A stretch of DNA of 62,651 nucleotides. It comes from an uncultured Kangiella sp. Lineage in GTDB: Bacteria; Pseudomonadota; Gammaproteobacteria; Enterobacterales; Kangiellaceae. Where the stretch lies: the NCBI GenBank assembly GCA_950096615.1, contig CATNCP010000013.1, forward strand, positions 1 to 62,651, in the 5' to 3' direction. The translations under genes and the position numbers were made by a program. Position 1 is the first letter of the stretch. Each line of letters begins with the position of its first letter. Below the pieces are notes generated by a model. It worked only from the letters and a program-made list of their open reading frames with translations, ran no database searches and was not told the DNA's origin. Below are positions 1 to 8,395 of this stretch, in pieces.

Positions 1-34
1 GTCTATTATTCACAATGACTGCTATTATTGGTGT

Positions 35-46
35 ATAGACGTCTAT
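35..46. promoter_or_regulatory. MetJ-box-like palindrome at left edge
   Basis: The 12 bp perfect palindrome ATAGACGTCTAT contains the exact MetJ box consensus AGACGTCT (37-44). A second GTCTATT begins at base 1, so a further copy may be cut by the window edge. The target gene would lie left of the window. The neighbouring 8-mers match the box poorly, and MetJ normally needs at least two adjacent boxes, so this is tentative. The rest of 1-140 shows no gene. Confidence 0.4.
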
Positions 47-140
47 TCTCTACAAATTAACCACTATAAATGTATGCGATCTGGTTATATCAAATGGGGT
101 TGCTGATATTTATCATTGCAGGATAAGACGCTCTAATACG

Positions 141-163
141 AAAAAGCCCCGAAATACGGGGCT
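141..163 (-). terminator. Intrinsic terminator of fpr
   Basis: AGCCCCG (145-151), a 5-nt loop and CGGGGCT (157-163) form a 7 bp GC-rich stem. Read on the minus strand it is followed by a run of T, so it ends the leftward fpr transcript. Confidence 0.8.
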
Positions 164-210
164 ATATAAAAACTAAATGTTATATCTTTTGGGAATTTAA
201 GTGATGAACA

Positions 211-987
211 CTACTCCACAAAGGCTCGCTCGATAACATAGTCACCTTGAATCCCCATTTTCTGACTAATCTCAAAGCCTTTATCGTTTAGCATCTGTGA
301 AAGGTCCTCAAGCATAGCAGGACTACCGCAAATCATCGCTCTATCATGTTTAGGATCAAGCTTGTCTAAACCTAAGGTTTCTTCTACCTGTCCATTTTCT
401 AGCGCGTGAGTTAAACGACCTTGGTTTTGATAAGGCTCACGGGTAACCGTTGGGTAATAAAGTAATTTTTCGGCAATAATGTCGCCTAGGTATTCATGGT
501 TCGGCAAATCTTGCATAATCATTTCTTGATAGCAAAGCTCGCTGACAAATCGAACACCATGACAAAGAATGACTTTATCAAACTTCTCATAAGTTTCAGG
601 GCATTGAACAATACTTAAGAAAGGTGCTAAGCCAGTACCAGTAGCTAACAAATATAAATTGCGACCTTGTTTAAGATCATCAACCACCAAAGTACCAGTC
701 GGCTTTTTACTCACCATGACTTCATCGCCAGGCTTCAAGTGCTGCAGGCGCGAAGTCAGTTTCCCATCAGGAACTTTAATACTAAAAAACTCAAGGTTTT
801 CTTCGTAATTAGGGCTAGCGATACTATAAGCACGCATGACCTTTTTACCGTCTTCTAGCGGCAAACCTATCATGATGAATTCGCCATTACGGAACCGTAG
901 GCTTTGATCACGCGTGGTTTGGAAAGTGAATAAGGTGTCGTTCCAGTGTTTTACTGACAATACTTTTTCAATATTTAAATTACTCAT
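211..987 (-). CDS. fpr: Ferredoxin/flavodoxin-NADP+ reductase
   Basis: Cytosolic FAD enzyme passing electrons between NADPH and ferredoxin or flavodoxin, used in Fe-S repair and oxidative stress. The FAD motif RAYSIAS is at about residues 52-58, the nucleotide-binding GTGLAPF at 117-123 and CGSPAML near 225. It ends in YVIERAFVE, the tail of the Pseudomonas/Azotobacter FprA type rather than the E. coli type ending in Trp. Two starts are in frame. The ATG at 987 gives MSNLNIEKVL, the usual N-terminus, 258 aa, with GGTGG upstream. The ATG at 999 has no Shine-Dalgarno sequence. The gene looks monocistronic, with its own terminator downstream. Confidence 0.93.
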   Translation of the reverse strand: MSNLNIEKVLSVKHWNDTLFTFQTTRDQSLRFRNGEFIMIGLPLEDGKKVMRAYSIASPNYEENLEFFSIKVPDGKLTSRLQHLKPGDEVMVSKKPTGTLVVDDLKQGRNLYLLATGTGLAPFLSIVQCPETYEKFDKVILCHGVRFVSELCYQEMIMQDLPNHEYLGDIIAEKLLYYPTVTREPYQNQGRLTHALENGQVEETLGLDKLDPKHDRAMICGSPAMLEDLSQMLNDKGFEISQKMGIQGDYVIERAFVE

Positions 988-1104
988 GAGTTCCACCATT
1001 CGGAGGATTTAGCCGAATTATATAAGAATAAATTCTATTTGCAAACGATTCTCAATAAAGAGAAAGCTACAGTTGGATAAGTATTTATAATCCGAACTAA
1101 TTTC

Positions 1105-1133
1105 GTCTGCTACTCTAAAGCTGAGCAGCAGAC
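1105..1133. repeat. Inverted repeat downstream of metF
   Basis: GTCTGCT (1105-1111) and AGCAGAC (1127-1133) can form a 7 bp hairpin with a 15-nt loop. It lies between the end of metF and the fpr promoter region. It has no T-run on the minus strand, so it may be a weak or Rho-assisted end of the met operon or an mRNA-stabilising hairpin. Confidence 0.35.
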
Positions 1134-1167
1134 TTTATAGCATTTATATTGCCATTGCAACAATATG

Positions 1168-2106
1168 TTACGCGGCAGAAGTTAGACACCTTTTACCTAG
1201 ACTATGGCAAATTGCATAAGTCAGGTCTGCACGATTTAAGGTATAAAAGTGGAAGTCGCTAACACCTTCTTTAACCAACAACTTGACCTGCTCAATAGCG
1301 ATATGTGAAGCGATTAAGCGACTGGTTTCAGGATCATCTTGGAGTCCGTCATAAACTTTGTACATCCAGTCAGGAATATCTACCTGAGTAAACTTTGCGA
1401 ACTTTTGCAGCTGAGTAAAATTTGTCACCGGCAAAATCCCAGGCGTTAAGTCTATCTGTAAACCTTCCCTCTGACATTGATCACGAAACCTTAAAAACTT
1501 TTCCGCACTAAAGAAGAATTGACTGATAGCACGACTGGCGCCAGCATCTACTTTTCGTTTTAGATTTTCTAAGTCAGCTTTAGCCGTTTCTGCCTCAGGG
1601 TGTATCTCCGGGTACGCAGCAACGCTAATTTCAAAGTCATGGAGCTGCTTTAGTTTATAAACTAAATCAGTTGCATACTTAAAATCGCCTTGTTCCGTTC
1701 CTTGCCCCAGATCACCTCGTAGAGCCACAATATGACGCACTCCCTTTGACCAGTAATCTTCTGCGATATGCTCAATTTCAGCTTCCGATGAGCCGATACA
1801 GGTCAAGTGTGGCACAGCAGTCAGTTCGGTCTCTCGAATGATCTTCGTGATCACGTCATGGGTCCTAGAGCGTGTGCTTGCGGCCGCACCATAGGTTACT
1901 GAGACAAAATCAGGGTTTAACGGCTCAAGCTTTTTGATACTCGACCATAAAGTGTTTTGCATTTCAGGTGTATTTGGAGGAAAGAACTCGAAAGACACAT
2001 TAACTTTTCCGTCTAAATCCGCAATTTGTTGATTGAGAAATTCTGCTATTCGCGCTTCTTCATAAGAAGGCTTTCCTTTGCTAGGTGGAGTCACTGAGCC
2101 GGACAT
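1168..2106 (-). CDS. metF: 5,10-methylenetetrahydrofolate reductase
   Basis: Reduces methylene-THF to methyl-THF, the methyl donor for homocysteine in methionine synthesis. The 312 aa protein has the TIM-barrel landmarks SFEFFPP with Glu40 (equivalent to E. coli Glu28) and ALRGD with Asp132 (equivalent to Asp120 near FAD). It is slightly longer than the enteric enzyme because of about 12 extra N-terminal residues. Its ATG shares one base with the stop of metL (TAATG), and GAGGGGG lies 5 nt upstream, so translation is coupled. It is the last gene of the metX-metB-metL-metF operon and probably under MetJ control. Confidence 0.95.
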   Translation of the reverse strand: MSGSVTPPSKGKPSYEEARIAEFLNQQIADLDGKVNVSFEFFPPNTPEMQNTLWSSIKKLEPLNPDFVSVTYGAAASTRSRTHDVITKIIRETELTAVPHLTCIGSSEAEIEHIAEDYWSKGVRHIVALRGDLGQGTEQGDFKYATDLVYKLKQLHDFEISVAAYPEIHPEAETAKADLENLKRKVDAGASRAISQFFFSAEKFLRFRDQCQREGLQIDLTPGILPVTNFTQLQKFAKFTQVDIPDWMYKVYDGLQDDPETSRLIASHIAIEQVKLLVKEGVSDFHFYTLNRADLTYAICHSLGKRCLTSAA

Positions 2107-4496
2107 TAGTGCCCCCTCAACAAATCACATAAATCATTCAATACACCACCAGCAGTCACTTCTCTTCCTGCGCCCGGGCCCTGAATAATTAAAGGGTTAT
2201 CGCTATACCAGCCACTAATGACTTGGAAAACATTATCGCAGGGATTTAGCGATGCAAAAGGATGTGATTTATCAATAAACTCTAATTTTAACGACAGCTT
2301 TTGGGGCGTCAGAGTAGCGATATATCGAAGTAGCCCACCGTTCTCATTCGCTTGGTCGAGTAAATCTTTATAATACGCATTAATGGCCTCGCTCTTTTGC
2401 CAAAACTCTTCAAGCTCCCCCTCTAAAAGCTCATCTGAAATCGCTGGCTCGAAATCCTCTGGAGCGTCCTCGAAGCCTAATTGCTGTGCCAAAATTCTAA
2501 TTTTACGAATCACATCGTTTCCCGATAAGTCTTCTCTCGGATCAGGCTCAGTGTATGCATTATCCTTAGCGACTTTCAGTAAATCCGTAAATGGCTTAGA
2601 GCCATCGAACTCGCTAAACAACCAGGACAAGGATCCTGAAAAAATACCACTCACTTCCTCAATCTGATCACCTGCTTCATGTAGATTCTTGATTGATGCT
2701 TGTATCGGTAATCCAGCTCCAGCCGTGGTGTTCTTTTTCCACGTTCGACGGTTATCGTTAAGTATCAATTCAACTTGATTTGAGTAGTTTTTATCAGAAG
2801 CAGCTATTTTATTGGCTGAAATAATGTGCCACTTATTCTCAGCAAAAGTTTTATAACGCTCAGAGATACTGTTACTCGCCGTAACATCAACAACAATCAA
2901 CTCACGTCCTGCATAGCGCTCTAGCCAACTGAATATTTGGTCATCGGTGTTATCACTGCCATCAGTTAATAATTCATCAACCTCAGATAAGCTCAAGCCA
3001 TTCGCATCGCTTATAAAGCGCTTACTGTTAGCCACAGCAAGAACCTGTATCGAACGATTGAGCTCTTTACCTAAGCGCTCGTAACCGTTATGAATCAAAT
3101 CAATGAACTTTTTTCCAATGTTGCCGTAACCCAGCACAACGATAGGCACTGTTGGTTCTTGACAGAAAAAGCTTGTGTGCAAATCTCTCAACAAACCTTC
3201 AGCATGTTCGTCATCAATAATAACCGATAAACTATGACTGTTATTCGGATAGTGAATCTCTTGGGTATCGAACGAGCTGAGTCGTCGAATGAAACGCTCA
3301 ATGATCCGTTTGTCTTGACGAATATTCTGACCGACTAGGGAAATTAAGGTCATGTTTGATAGCAACACTGATGGGTAATGTTGCATCGCTTTGATGGTTG
3401 AGGTCACGCTAAAGACATCACTTTTTTCAATATAAAACGTCAGCTTATGCTGGGTAATATCATAGCCATTCACATAACTAGCGATGTTCTTCTCAGCTAT
3501 TTTCTTCTGAATACGACGAGCCTGTAGTTCATCAATCGAGTGAACGCATACCTTGTGTAACTTTGGTTTGAAAGTAATAGTCTTAACTCGGTTGGTGGGA
3601 GCAACTTCCTGAGAAACAATTGTTCCTGGTTCATTCGGTCGATCAAAGCTTTTGATGTGAACACTCCCTTTATAAGCCAACAAAGGAAGAACCGTTTTTT
3701 CATGTAACACATTCGCCCCAAGCTCTGACAAAGCCTGAGCTTCGCACAAGGTTAAGCTATCAACCAACAAAGGTTTACGAATGATTTTTGGATCAGCGGT
3801 ATAAATACCGTTTACATCAGTCCAAATGGTGATGCTTGGTGAGTTTATAAGATTACCTAACGCCGTGGCGGAAAAATCACTACCATTTCTGCCTAGCGTT
3901 GTTTTTCGAAATTCATTATCTAAGGCAATATACCCCGTAACCACAAAAACCGAGTCTGTCTCTGACGAATACAACTTGCCTAATGCCTCGTCAGCAAAGT
4001 GTTGGTCAAAAGGATATTGATACGTTTCTGTATTGAGTTTTAAACATCGACAGCTGTCGATGGCTTGAGCTTTGCAGCCCTTAAGGCTCAACACATCCGA
4101 TAGAATAAGCGATGACCATGCTTCACCATAAGCCAAAACCTCACTTTGAGAGTAATGGCTCTGATCAATAAGTGATTCAATGTCTTTAATTTCAGACTGA
4201 ATCTGCTCTAATATTTCCCTGCCAAAGCCAACACTAGCCTGAAGGTCAGTAAAATATTCCAGCAAAATATTACCGTTGGAAATACCGCCCTCTATTAGCG
4301 CTAGCAACCAGTTGGTGACATTACCGTTTGCAGACACCACTACTACGTCACCCGGAGATGCTTGAGATTTAACGATATCCGACACCGAATTAATGGAGTC
4401 AGCGGTTGCTAAACAAGTGCCACCAAATTTATGAACTCTGTGGCCACCAGCTTTGTAGTTCTTTGCTGTACCGACAGCATAGTTTTCATCAGCCAT
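2106..4496 (-). CDS. metL: Bifunctional aspartokinase / homoserine dehydrogenase (MetL-like)
   Basis: Catalyses the first and third steps from aspartate to homoserine. The 796 aa protein has an N-terminal aspartokinase (KFGGTC at 23-28, TLGRNGSDFSAT near 210), central regulatory ACT-like sequence, an NAD(P) motif GYGNIG near 457 and homoserine dehydrogenase motifs (VSGIFSGSLSW; DPREDLSGNDV). It could be ThrA by sequence. The met operon position, as in enteric metBL, supports the MetL assignment. The kinase motif ends in Cys where KFGGTS or KFGGSS is usual. The ATG overlaps the end of metB by 8 nt and has GAGGTG just upstream. Probably repressed by MetJ. Confidence 0.92.
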   Translation of the reverse strand: MADENYAVGTAKNYKAGGHRVHKFGGTCLATADSINSVSDIVKSQASPGDVVVVSANGNVTNWLLALIEGGISNGNILLEYFTDLQASVGFGREILEQIQSEIKDIESLIDQSHYSQSEVLAYGEAWSSLILSDVLSLKGCKAQAIDSCRCLKLNTETYQYPFDQHFADEALGKLYSSETDSVFVVTGYIALDNEFRKTTLGRNGSDFSATALGNLINSPSITIWTDVNGIYTADPKIIRKPLLVDSLTLCEAQALSELGANVLHEKTVLPLLAYKGSVHIKSFDRPNEPGTIVSQEVAPTNRVKTITFKPKLHKVCVHSIDELQARRIQKKIAEKNIASYVNGYDITQHKLTFYIEKSDVFSVTSTIKAMQHYPSVLLSNMTLISLVGQNIRQDKRIIERFIRRLSSFDTQEIHYPNNSHSLSVIIDDEHAEGLLRDLHTSFFCQEPTVPIVVLGYGNIGKKFIDLIHNGYERLGKELNRSIQVLAVANSKRFISDANGLSLSEVDELLTDGSDNTDDQIFSWLERYAGRELIVVDVTASNSISERYKTFAENKWHIISANKIAASDKNYSNQVELILNDNRRTWKKNTTAGAGLPIQASIKNLHEAGDQIEEVSGIFSGSLSWLFSEFDGSKPFTDLLKVAKDNAYTEPDPREDLSGNDVIRKIRILAQQLGFEDAPEDFEPAISDELLEGELEEFWQKSEAINAYYKDLLDQANENGGLLRYIATLTPQKLSLKLEFIDKSHPFASLNPCDNVFQVISGWYSDNPLIIQGPGAGREVTAGGVLNDLCDLLRGH

Positions 4497-5676
4497 TGCT
4501 CACCTCTTTCTCTACTGCGGTTGTGTGCAACGATACTTTCTGAAACGCTTGGGTGAGATCAGCGAGCAAGTCATCAAGCTCCTCAATCCCAACAGAAACA
4601 CGCAATAATCTTGGCGTAATACCCGCCTCAATTTGCGCAGCCTCATCCATAGCGGCATGAGTCATGGTCGCTGGGTGACAAATCAAACTTTCGACACCGC
4701 CTAATGACTCTGCTAATGAAAATAGTTTTAATTCTTTAATAAACAACGCCAAGGTTTCTTGGTTAAACCTTGTAGTGAACGATAGCATTGCACCGAAACC
4801 TTTCTGTTGCTTACGAGCAATTAAATGACCTGGGTGATGCTCTAAGCCCGGATAATACACGTTATCGACCAATGAGTGCTTATCTAGAAAGTCAGCGATG
4901 GCTTGTGCATTTTCTTCGTGTTTTTTAATACGAATACCTAAGGTACGAACTCCGCGAGTAGTGATAAAACTATCGAAAGGCGACGCGGTAATACCGATAC
5001 AGTTTGCCCACCAAGAAACCTGTTCTAACAACTCTTCAGTTTTAGCAACAGCTGCGCCGCCCACCACATCGCTATGGCCATTAATGTACTTAGTCGTTGA
5101 ATGAATGACTAAGTCAGCCCCAAGCTCTAAAGGTTTTTGCTGAATAGGCGATAAGAAAGTATTATCGACCACCTTAATAACCTCATTGCCTGCTTGCGTA
5201 CAAAGCTTTTCAACATCCACGATACGCAACAAAGGATTACTAGGTGTTTCAATCCATACAATTTTCGGCTTTTCAGCTAACGCTTCTTGGTACGCTTCAT
5301 CGCTCCCCTGATCGACAAACTTTACTCGACAACCGCCTTTCTTCGCTAGGGATGTAAATAAACGATAGGTTCCACCGTAACAATCGTGAGGAACAATCAC
5401 TAAATCCCCCGGCTCAAGCAACTGTGTAACCAAGTGAACAGCTGACATGCCACTTGATGTGACTACCGCTCCTGCACCCCCCTCTAGTTCAGCTAGGCAG
5501 TCCGCCAAGACATCGCGTGTAGGATTACCTGAGCGGCTATAATCATATTTTCTAGGGCTACCTAACCCCTCAAACGTATAATTACTCGACAAATATAATG
5601 CTGGAGTTACGGCACCATACTGCTCGTCAGTTTCGATCCCTGCTCTAACAGCTTGCGTAGCTGGTTGATGACTCAT
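4489..5676 (-). CDS. metB: Cystathionine gamma-synthase
   Basis: PLP enzyme joining O-acylhomoserine and cysteine into cystathionine. The 395 aa protein has the substrate and PLP segments DYSRSGNPTRD, SSGMSAVHLV and VDNTFLSP. The PLP Lys is at about 196 in STTKYINGHSD, and ESLGGVESL is present. It follows E. coli MetB closely from LAELEGGAGAV through PHDCYGG. A GTG at 5679 precedes the ATG, but the ATG at 5676 has AGGAGA 6 nt upstream and is preferred. It overlaps the 3' end of metX by about 32 nt. O-acetylhomoserine sulfhydrylases are related, but the residue pattern is MetB-like. Confidence 0.92.
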   Translation of the reverse strand: MSHQPATQAVRAGIETDEQYGAVTPALYLSSNYTFEGLGSPRKYDYSRSGNPTRDVLADCLAELEGGAGAVVTSSGMSAVHLVTQLLEPGDLVIVPHDCYGGTYRLFTSLAKKGGCRVKFVDQGSDEAYQEALAEKPKIVWIETPSNPLLRIVDVEKLCTQAGNEVIKVVDNTFLSPIQQKPLELGADLVIHSTTKYINGHSDVVGGAAVAKTEELLEQVSWWANCIGITASPFDSFITTRGVRTLGIRIKKHEENAQAIADFLDKHSLVDNVYYPGLEHHPGHLIARKQQKGFGAMLSFTTRFNQETLALFIKELKLFSLAESLGGVESLICHPATMTHAAMDEAAQIEAGITPRLLRVSVGIEELDDLLADLTQAFQKVSLHTTAVEKEVSNG

Positions 5677-6745
5677 CACTTTCTCCTAAAATCTTTTTCA
5701 ATAATTTATTTAATTGCTCAAATTCTTTTAAAAATGCGTCGTGACCATAAATTGATTCAAGACGATAAAATTCTGATTTTCCTTTAACATTCTGCGCAAG
5801 CCTGCGCATAGACTCGTAACTGACCAGTCGATCATTCGGGACTGCAATGAAGTTACAGGCGCATTGAATGTTTTCTGGATTGACGCTATGCGCGTCGATT
5901 GAGTCTAATAATGCTTCGTAGTTGCCAATGCTGGTTTTGTTGGCAAACTTCTGACCCTGGTGGTTTAAATAGCTGTAGATGGTTTGATCAAAGTTAATCA
6001 CTTTGCCTAAGGGTGATTGAATCGCGGGATCAATAAACTGCGTATCGAAAACGTCATCCGTGCGGTAAAATAAAACCGATAGTTGTCGCGCTAAAGACAA
6101 TGCCTGATGCTTTTGTAAGGAATTATCTGCTAATTCAAAAATGCCTTTCTGGATAGCTCTAATTGCTCGCGCTGTGTGAGTACTACGATCACTGGCAGAA
6201 ATGCAGGTGAGCTGCTCAGTACTGTCATTAAATTGTTCGGCAAAGCTAAGGCCAACCATACCGCCATAAGAACTACCGATAATCTTGATTCGCTTGCTTA
6301 CGCCCAAAGCATCTAATAAATGCTTCAACACAATAGCTTGATCTAATGGGGTGAGATTATATTCGAGGCTGTTACCCGCAGATGATTTAAGGTTTACACG
6401 GCTTATGTAATTAAAAGATACAATACAGTGCTCATCAGTGCTCAATGCATTGTTCGCTCCAGCTAACTGCCCCCACCAACCTGAATATTGACTCTTCTTT
6501 TCATTACTAGCAGGCTTTTCGACGTAATGTTCCTTCGTGCCTAAGACATACCTATCGGCAGTGATTCCGCCTAAAACTACAATCACAGGACGAGCTAAAT
6601 GACCATAAATTGAATACTCAATATCAAAAGGTTCGGAGGTATTGCCTAGGCTTAAACCAAGATTGTCTTTTACTACAATAGAACCATGCACCGCTTCAGA
6701 CGGTAAATGTGAGCTATTCTGTATCTCAGTTGTTGCTATTGCCAT
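5645..6745 (-). CDS. metX: Homoserine O-acyltransferase (MetX family)
   Basis: Activates homoserine by acylation, giving the substrate for MetB. The 366 aa alpha/beta-hydrolase has the nucleophile elbow GSSYGG at 157-162 (Ser159), the acidic residue in PNDRLV and the His in YGHDAF. GGITADRY near 59-66 is an oxyanion-region motif. Family knowledge warns that MetX proteins may use acetyl- or succinyl-CoA, and sequence alone does not settle which. The first gene of the met operon; its ATG at 6745 has AGGT upstream. A TATAAT at 6845-6850 on the minus strand lies directly beside three MetJ boxes, so repression by promoter occlusion is likely. Confidence 0.88.
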   Translation of the reverse strand: MAIATTEIQNSSHLPSEAVHGSIVVKDNLGLSLGNTSEPFDIEYSIYGHLARPVIVVLGGITADRYVLGTKEHYVEKPASNEKKSQYSGWWGQLAGANNALSTDEHCIVSFNYISRVNLKSSAGNSLEYNLTPLDQAIVLKHLLDALGVSKRIKIIGSSYGGMVGLSFAEQFNDSTEQLTCISASDRSTHTARAIRAIQKGIFELADNSLQKHQALSLARQLSVLFYRTDDVFDTQFIDPAIQSPLGKVINFDQTIYSYLNHQGQKFANKTSIGNYEALLDSIDAHSVNPENIQCACNFIAVPNDRLVSYESMRRLAQNVKGKSEFYRLESIYGHDAFLKEFEQLNKLLKKILGESDESSTSYASC

Positions 6746-6849
6746 GATATTTACCTGTTATAAACATATAACCTTATGGAATATAAGTACTTTTTGGCTT
6801 ATGATATGCACCTGTTGTAGGCAACACATCGTCAAGCATCTAAAATTAT

Positions 6850-6873
6850 AAACGTTTAGACGTCCAAGCGTCT
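6850..6873. promoter_or_regulatory. MetJ operator, three tandem boxes (metX side)
   Basis: Three contiguous 8-mers match AGACGTCT: 6850-6857 (6 of 8), 6858-6865 (7 of 8) and 6866-6873 (6 of 8). The cluster abuts a minus-strand TATAAT at 6845-6850, the probable -10 of the metX operon. MetJ binds as adjacent dimers with S-adenosylmethionine as corepressor. Confidence 0.85.
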
Positions 6874-6904
6874 GGATATAATAACCTCATGACTATAAAA
6901 GTCA

Positions 6905-6920
6905 AGATGTTTAGGCGTCT
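6905..6920. promoter_or_regulatory. MetJ operator, two tandem boxes (metJ side)
   Basis: 8-mers 6905-6912 (6 of 8) and 6913-6920 (7 of 8) match AGACGTCT. They sit over the -35 region of a plus-strand promoter whose TATAAT is at 6930-6935. This arrangement implies autorepression of metJ. Confidence 0.8.
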
Positions 6921-6964
6921 GAATATGTGTATAATTTCGATGACTAACTAATTTCGAGGTGAAC

Positions 6965-7267
6965 ATGAGTAAAAAGTGGAATGGGGAATTTATTAATCCC
7001 TACGTAGAGCACGGTGAGAAAAAAGATAAAGTAAAGAAAATTACTGTTTCTATTCCCTTTTCTGTATTAAAAGTATTAACTGATGAGAGAACAAGACGTC
7101 AAATCAATAACTTAAGACACGCCACAAACAGTGAGCTTCTGTGCGAGGCATTTCTACATGCTTATACGGGCCAGCCTCTTCCGACAGACGAAGATCTTCA
7201 GAAAGACAAGGATGACTATGTCAAAGAAATGATCGAGTTAAGTAAAAAGGTTTCTGAAGCGGAATAA
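6965..7267 (+). CDS. metJ: Methionine repressor MetJ
   Basis: Ribbon-helix-helix repressor that binds met boxes with S-adenosylmethionine. The 100 aa protein carries the family block [15 protein letters not shown] and then [18 protein letters not shown], with [18 protein letters not shown] after it. KKITVSIP is the DNA-contacting beta strand. An upstream in-frame GTG exists at 6959, but the ATG at 6965 has GAGGTG 4-5 nt before it and gives the usual N-terminus. The C-terminal tail after PLPTDEDL differs from E. coli, which is common. Divergent from metX with five MetJ boxes between, so it should control itself and the operon. Confidence 0.96.
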   Translation: MSKKWNGEFINPYVEHGEKKDKVKKITVSIPFSVLKVLTDERTRRQINNLRHATNSELLCEAFLHAYTGQPLPTDEDLQKDKDDYVKEMIELSKKVSEAE

Positions 7268-7394
7268 AGTTTGTGATTGGTTATAAGTTAGCAGACTATA
7301 AAAAACTGCGATTAACTGAAAAGAGTATTGAGACTAACATGCGTCGACTTTAAGCCATGTTTATGCGACTCGACAGTCAGTTTTGACTCTCCAT

Positions 7395-7423
7395 TAAAAA
7401 AGGCTCCTTGAGGAGCCTTTTTT
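7395..7423. terminator. Bidirectional terminator between metJ and the methyltransferase gene
   Basis: GGCTCC (7402-7407), a 4-nt loop and GGAGCC (7412-7417), flanked by A-run and T-run, work for both converging transcripts. The stretch 7268-7394 shows no gene. Confidence 0.88.
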
Positions 7424-7440
7424 AATATCGACAATTATTG

Positions 7441-8358
7441 TTAATTTTTAGGTTTAACAAACTTTAATGTCATTCGGTCGCTTTCACCAATCTCAAGATA
7501 TTTGTCTTGGTTTTCTTCACCTAACCTTAAGCTTGGTGGTAACGTCCAAACACCTTTAGGATGGTTCGCTGTGTCTTTAGGGTTTGCGTTAATTTCTGAG
7601 CTCGCGACTAACTTAAACCCAGCATCCTGAGCCACATCAATCACAAATTGTTGATGCATATAACCGCTCGATGCTTTCTCGTCCTGCTGTTGTGACTCAG
7701 GCAAACGATGCTCCACAACACCAAGCACACCACCAGGTTTTAATGCTTTATGCATTGCTTTGAAACTGTCGACCGTGGCTTCACGCCCACCTCGCAACCA
7801 GTTATGAACATTGCGGAAGGTTACCACAGCATCTGCTGAACCTGCCGGTGCAATATCAAGCATCTCTGGTGGCTGAAATGTCGTGATTTCGACGTTGCCG
7901 TAGACATCAGACTCAACGTCCATTTTGCGCTCAAACTTAGCTCGACCGTTGCGATAATATTCAACCTCGCTGTTAGGATCGAAGTGAGCGGCATAAAGCG
8001 TTCCGTTTGGCCCTAATAACGGCGATAAAATTTCAGTGTACCAACCGCCACCAGGTGCTATTTCAACCACGGTCATTCCAGGCTTGATGCCAAAGAACTC
8101 TAAAGTCTCTTGTGGATGACGGTATTGATCGCGCTGCTTATTCTTTTCTGAGCGATGACCAGCGGTCAGCAACTCTTCCCACAGGCTAATTCCATCGGAC
8201 TTTTCAACCACAGCCTCGACGTTTGCTTCAACTTCCTGCTCAACACTCGTTTTAGCTTTAGCTTCGGCGTTAACTTGAGCTTTTGTTTCCGTATCTGCTG
8301 CATCAGAACAACCTGCCGCTAGCACTAATGCTAAAGCGCTGAATGTCAGTTTTTGCAT
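7441..8358 (-). CDS. Lipoprotein-type class I SAM methyltransferase-like protein
   Basis: The 305 aa product begins with a lipoprotein signal, with the lipobox LAAGC placing the lipidated Cys at 17. An Ala/Glu/Val-rich linker (about 20-55) follows, then a Rossmann methyltransferase fold with motif I VVEIAPGGGW (96-105) and the later motif KPGGVLGVVEH. It resembles the predicted-methyltransferase group COG4798, many members of which carry signal peptides although S-adenosylmethionine is cytoplasmic. The substrate is unknown. It lies 37 nt downstream of nadA on the same strand and may be cotranscribed. A strong terminator follows. The enzymatic role is inference from the fold only. Confidence 0.75.
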   Translation of the reverse strand: MQKLTFSALALVLAAGCSDAADTETKAQVNAEAKAKTSVEQEVEANVEAVVEKSDGISLWEELLTAGHRSEKNKQRDQYRHPQETLEFFGIKPGMTVVEIAPGGGWYTEILSPLLGPNGTLYAAHFDPNSEVEYYRNGRAKFERKMDVESDVYGNVEITTFQPPEMLDIAPAGSADAVVTFRNVHNWLRGGREATVDSFKAMHKALKPGGVLGVVEHRLPESQQQDEKASSGYMHQQFVIDVAQDAGFKLVASSEINANPKDTANHPKGVWTLPPSLRLGEENQDKYLEIGESDRMTLKFVKPKN

Positions 8359-8395
8359 GATTTGACTCCTAGTGACTTCTTAAAAGATGTATTAA

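Noticed and set aside
1030-1065. Fur-box-like sequence upstream of fpr
   Set aside because: Only one half (ATTCTCAAT) is close to the consensus; the other half matches 4 of 9.
1105-1133. Strong terminator after metF
   Set aside because: Hairpin present but no T-run; listed only as an inverted repeat.
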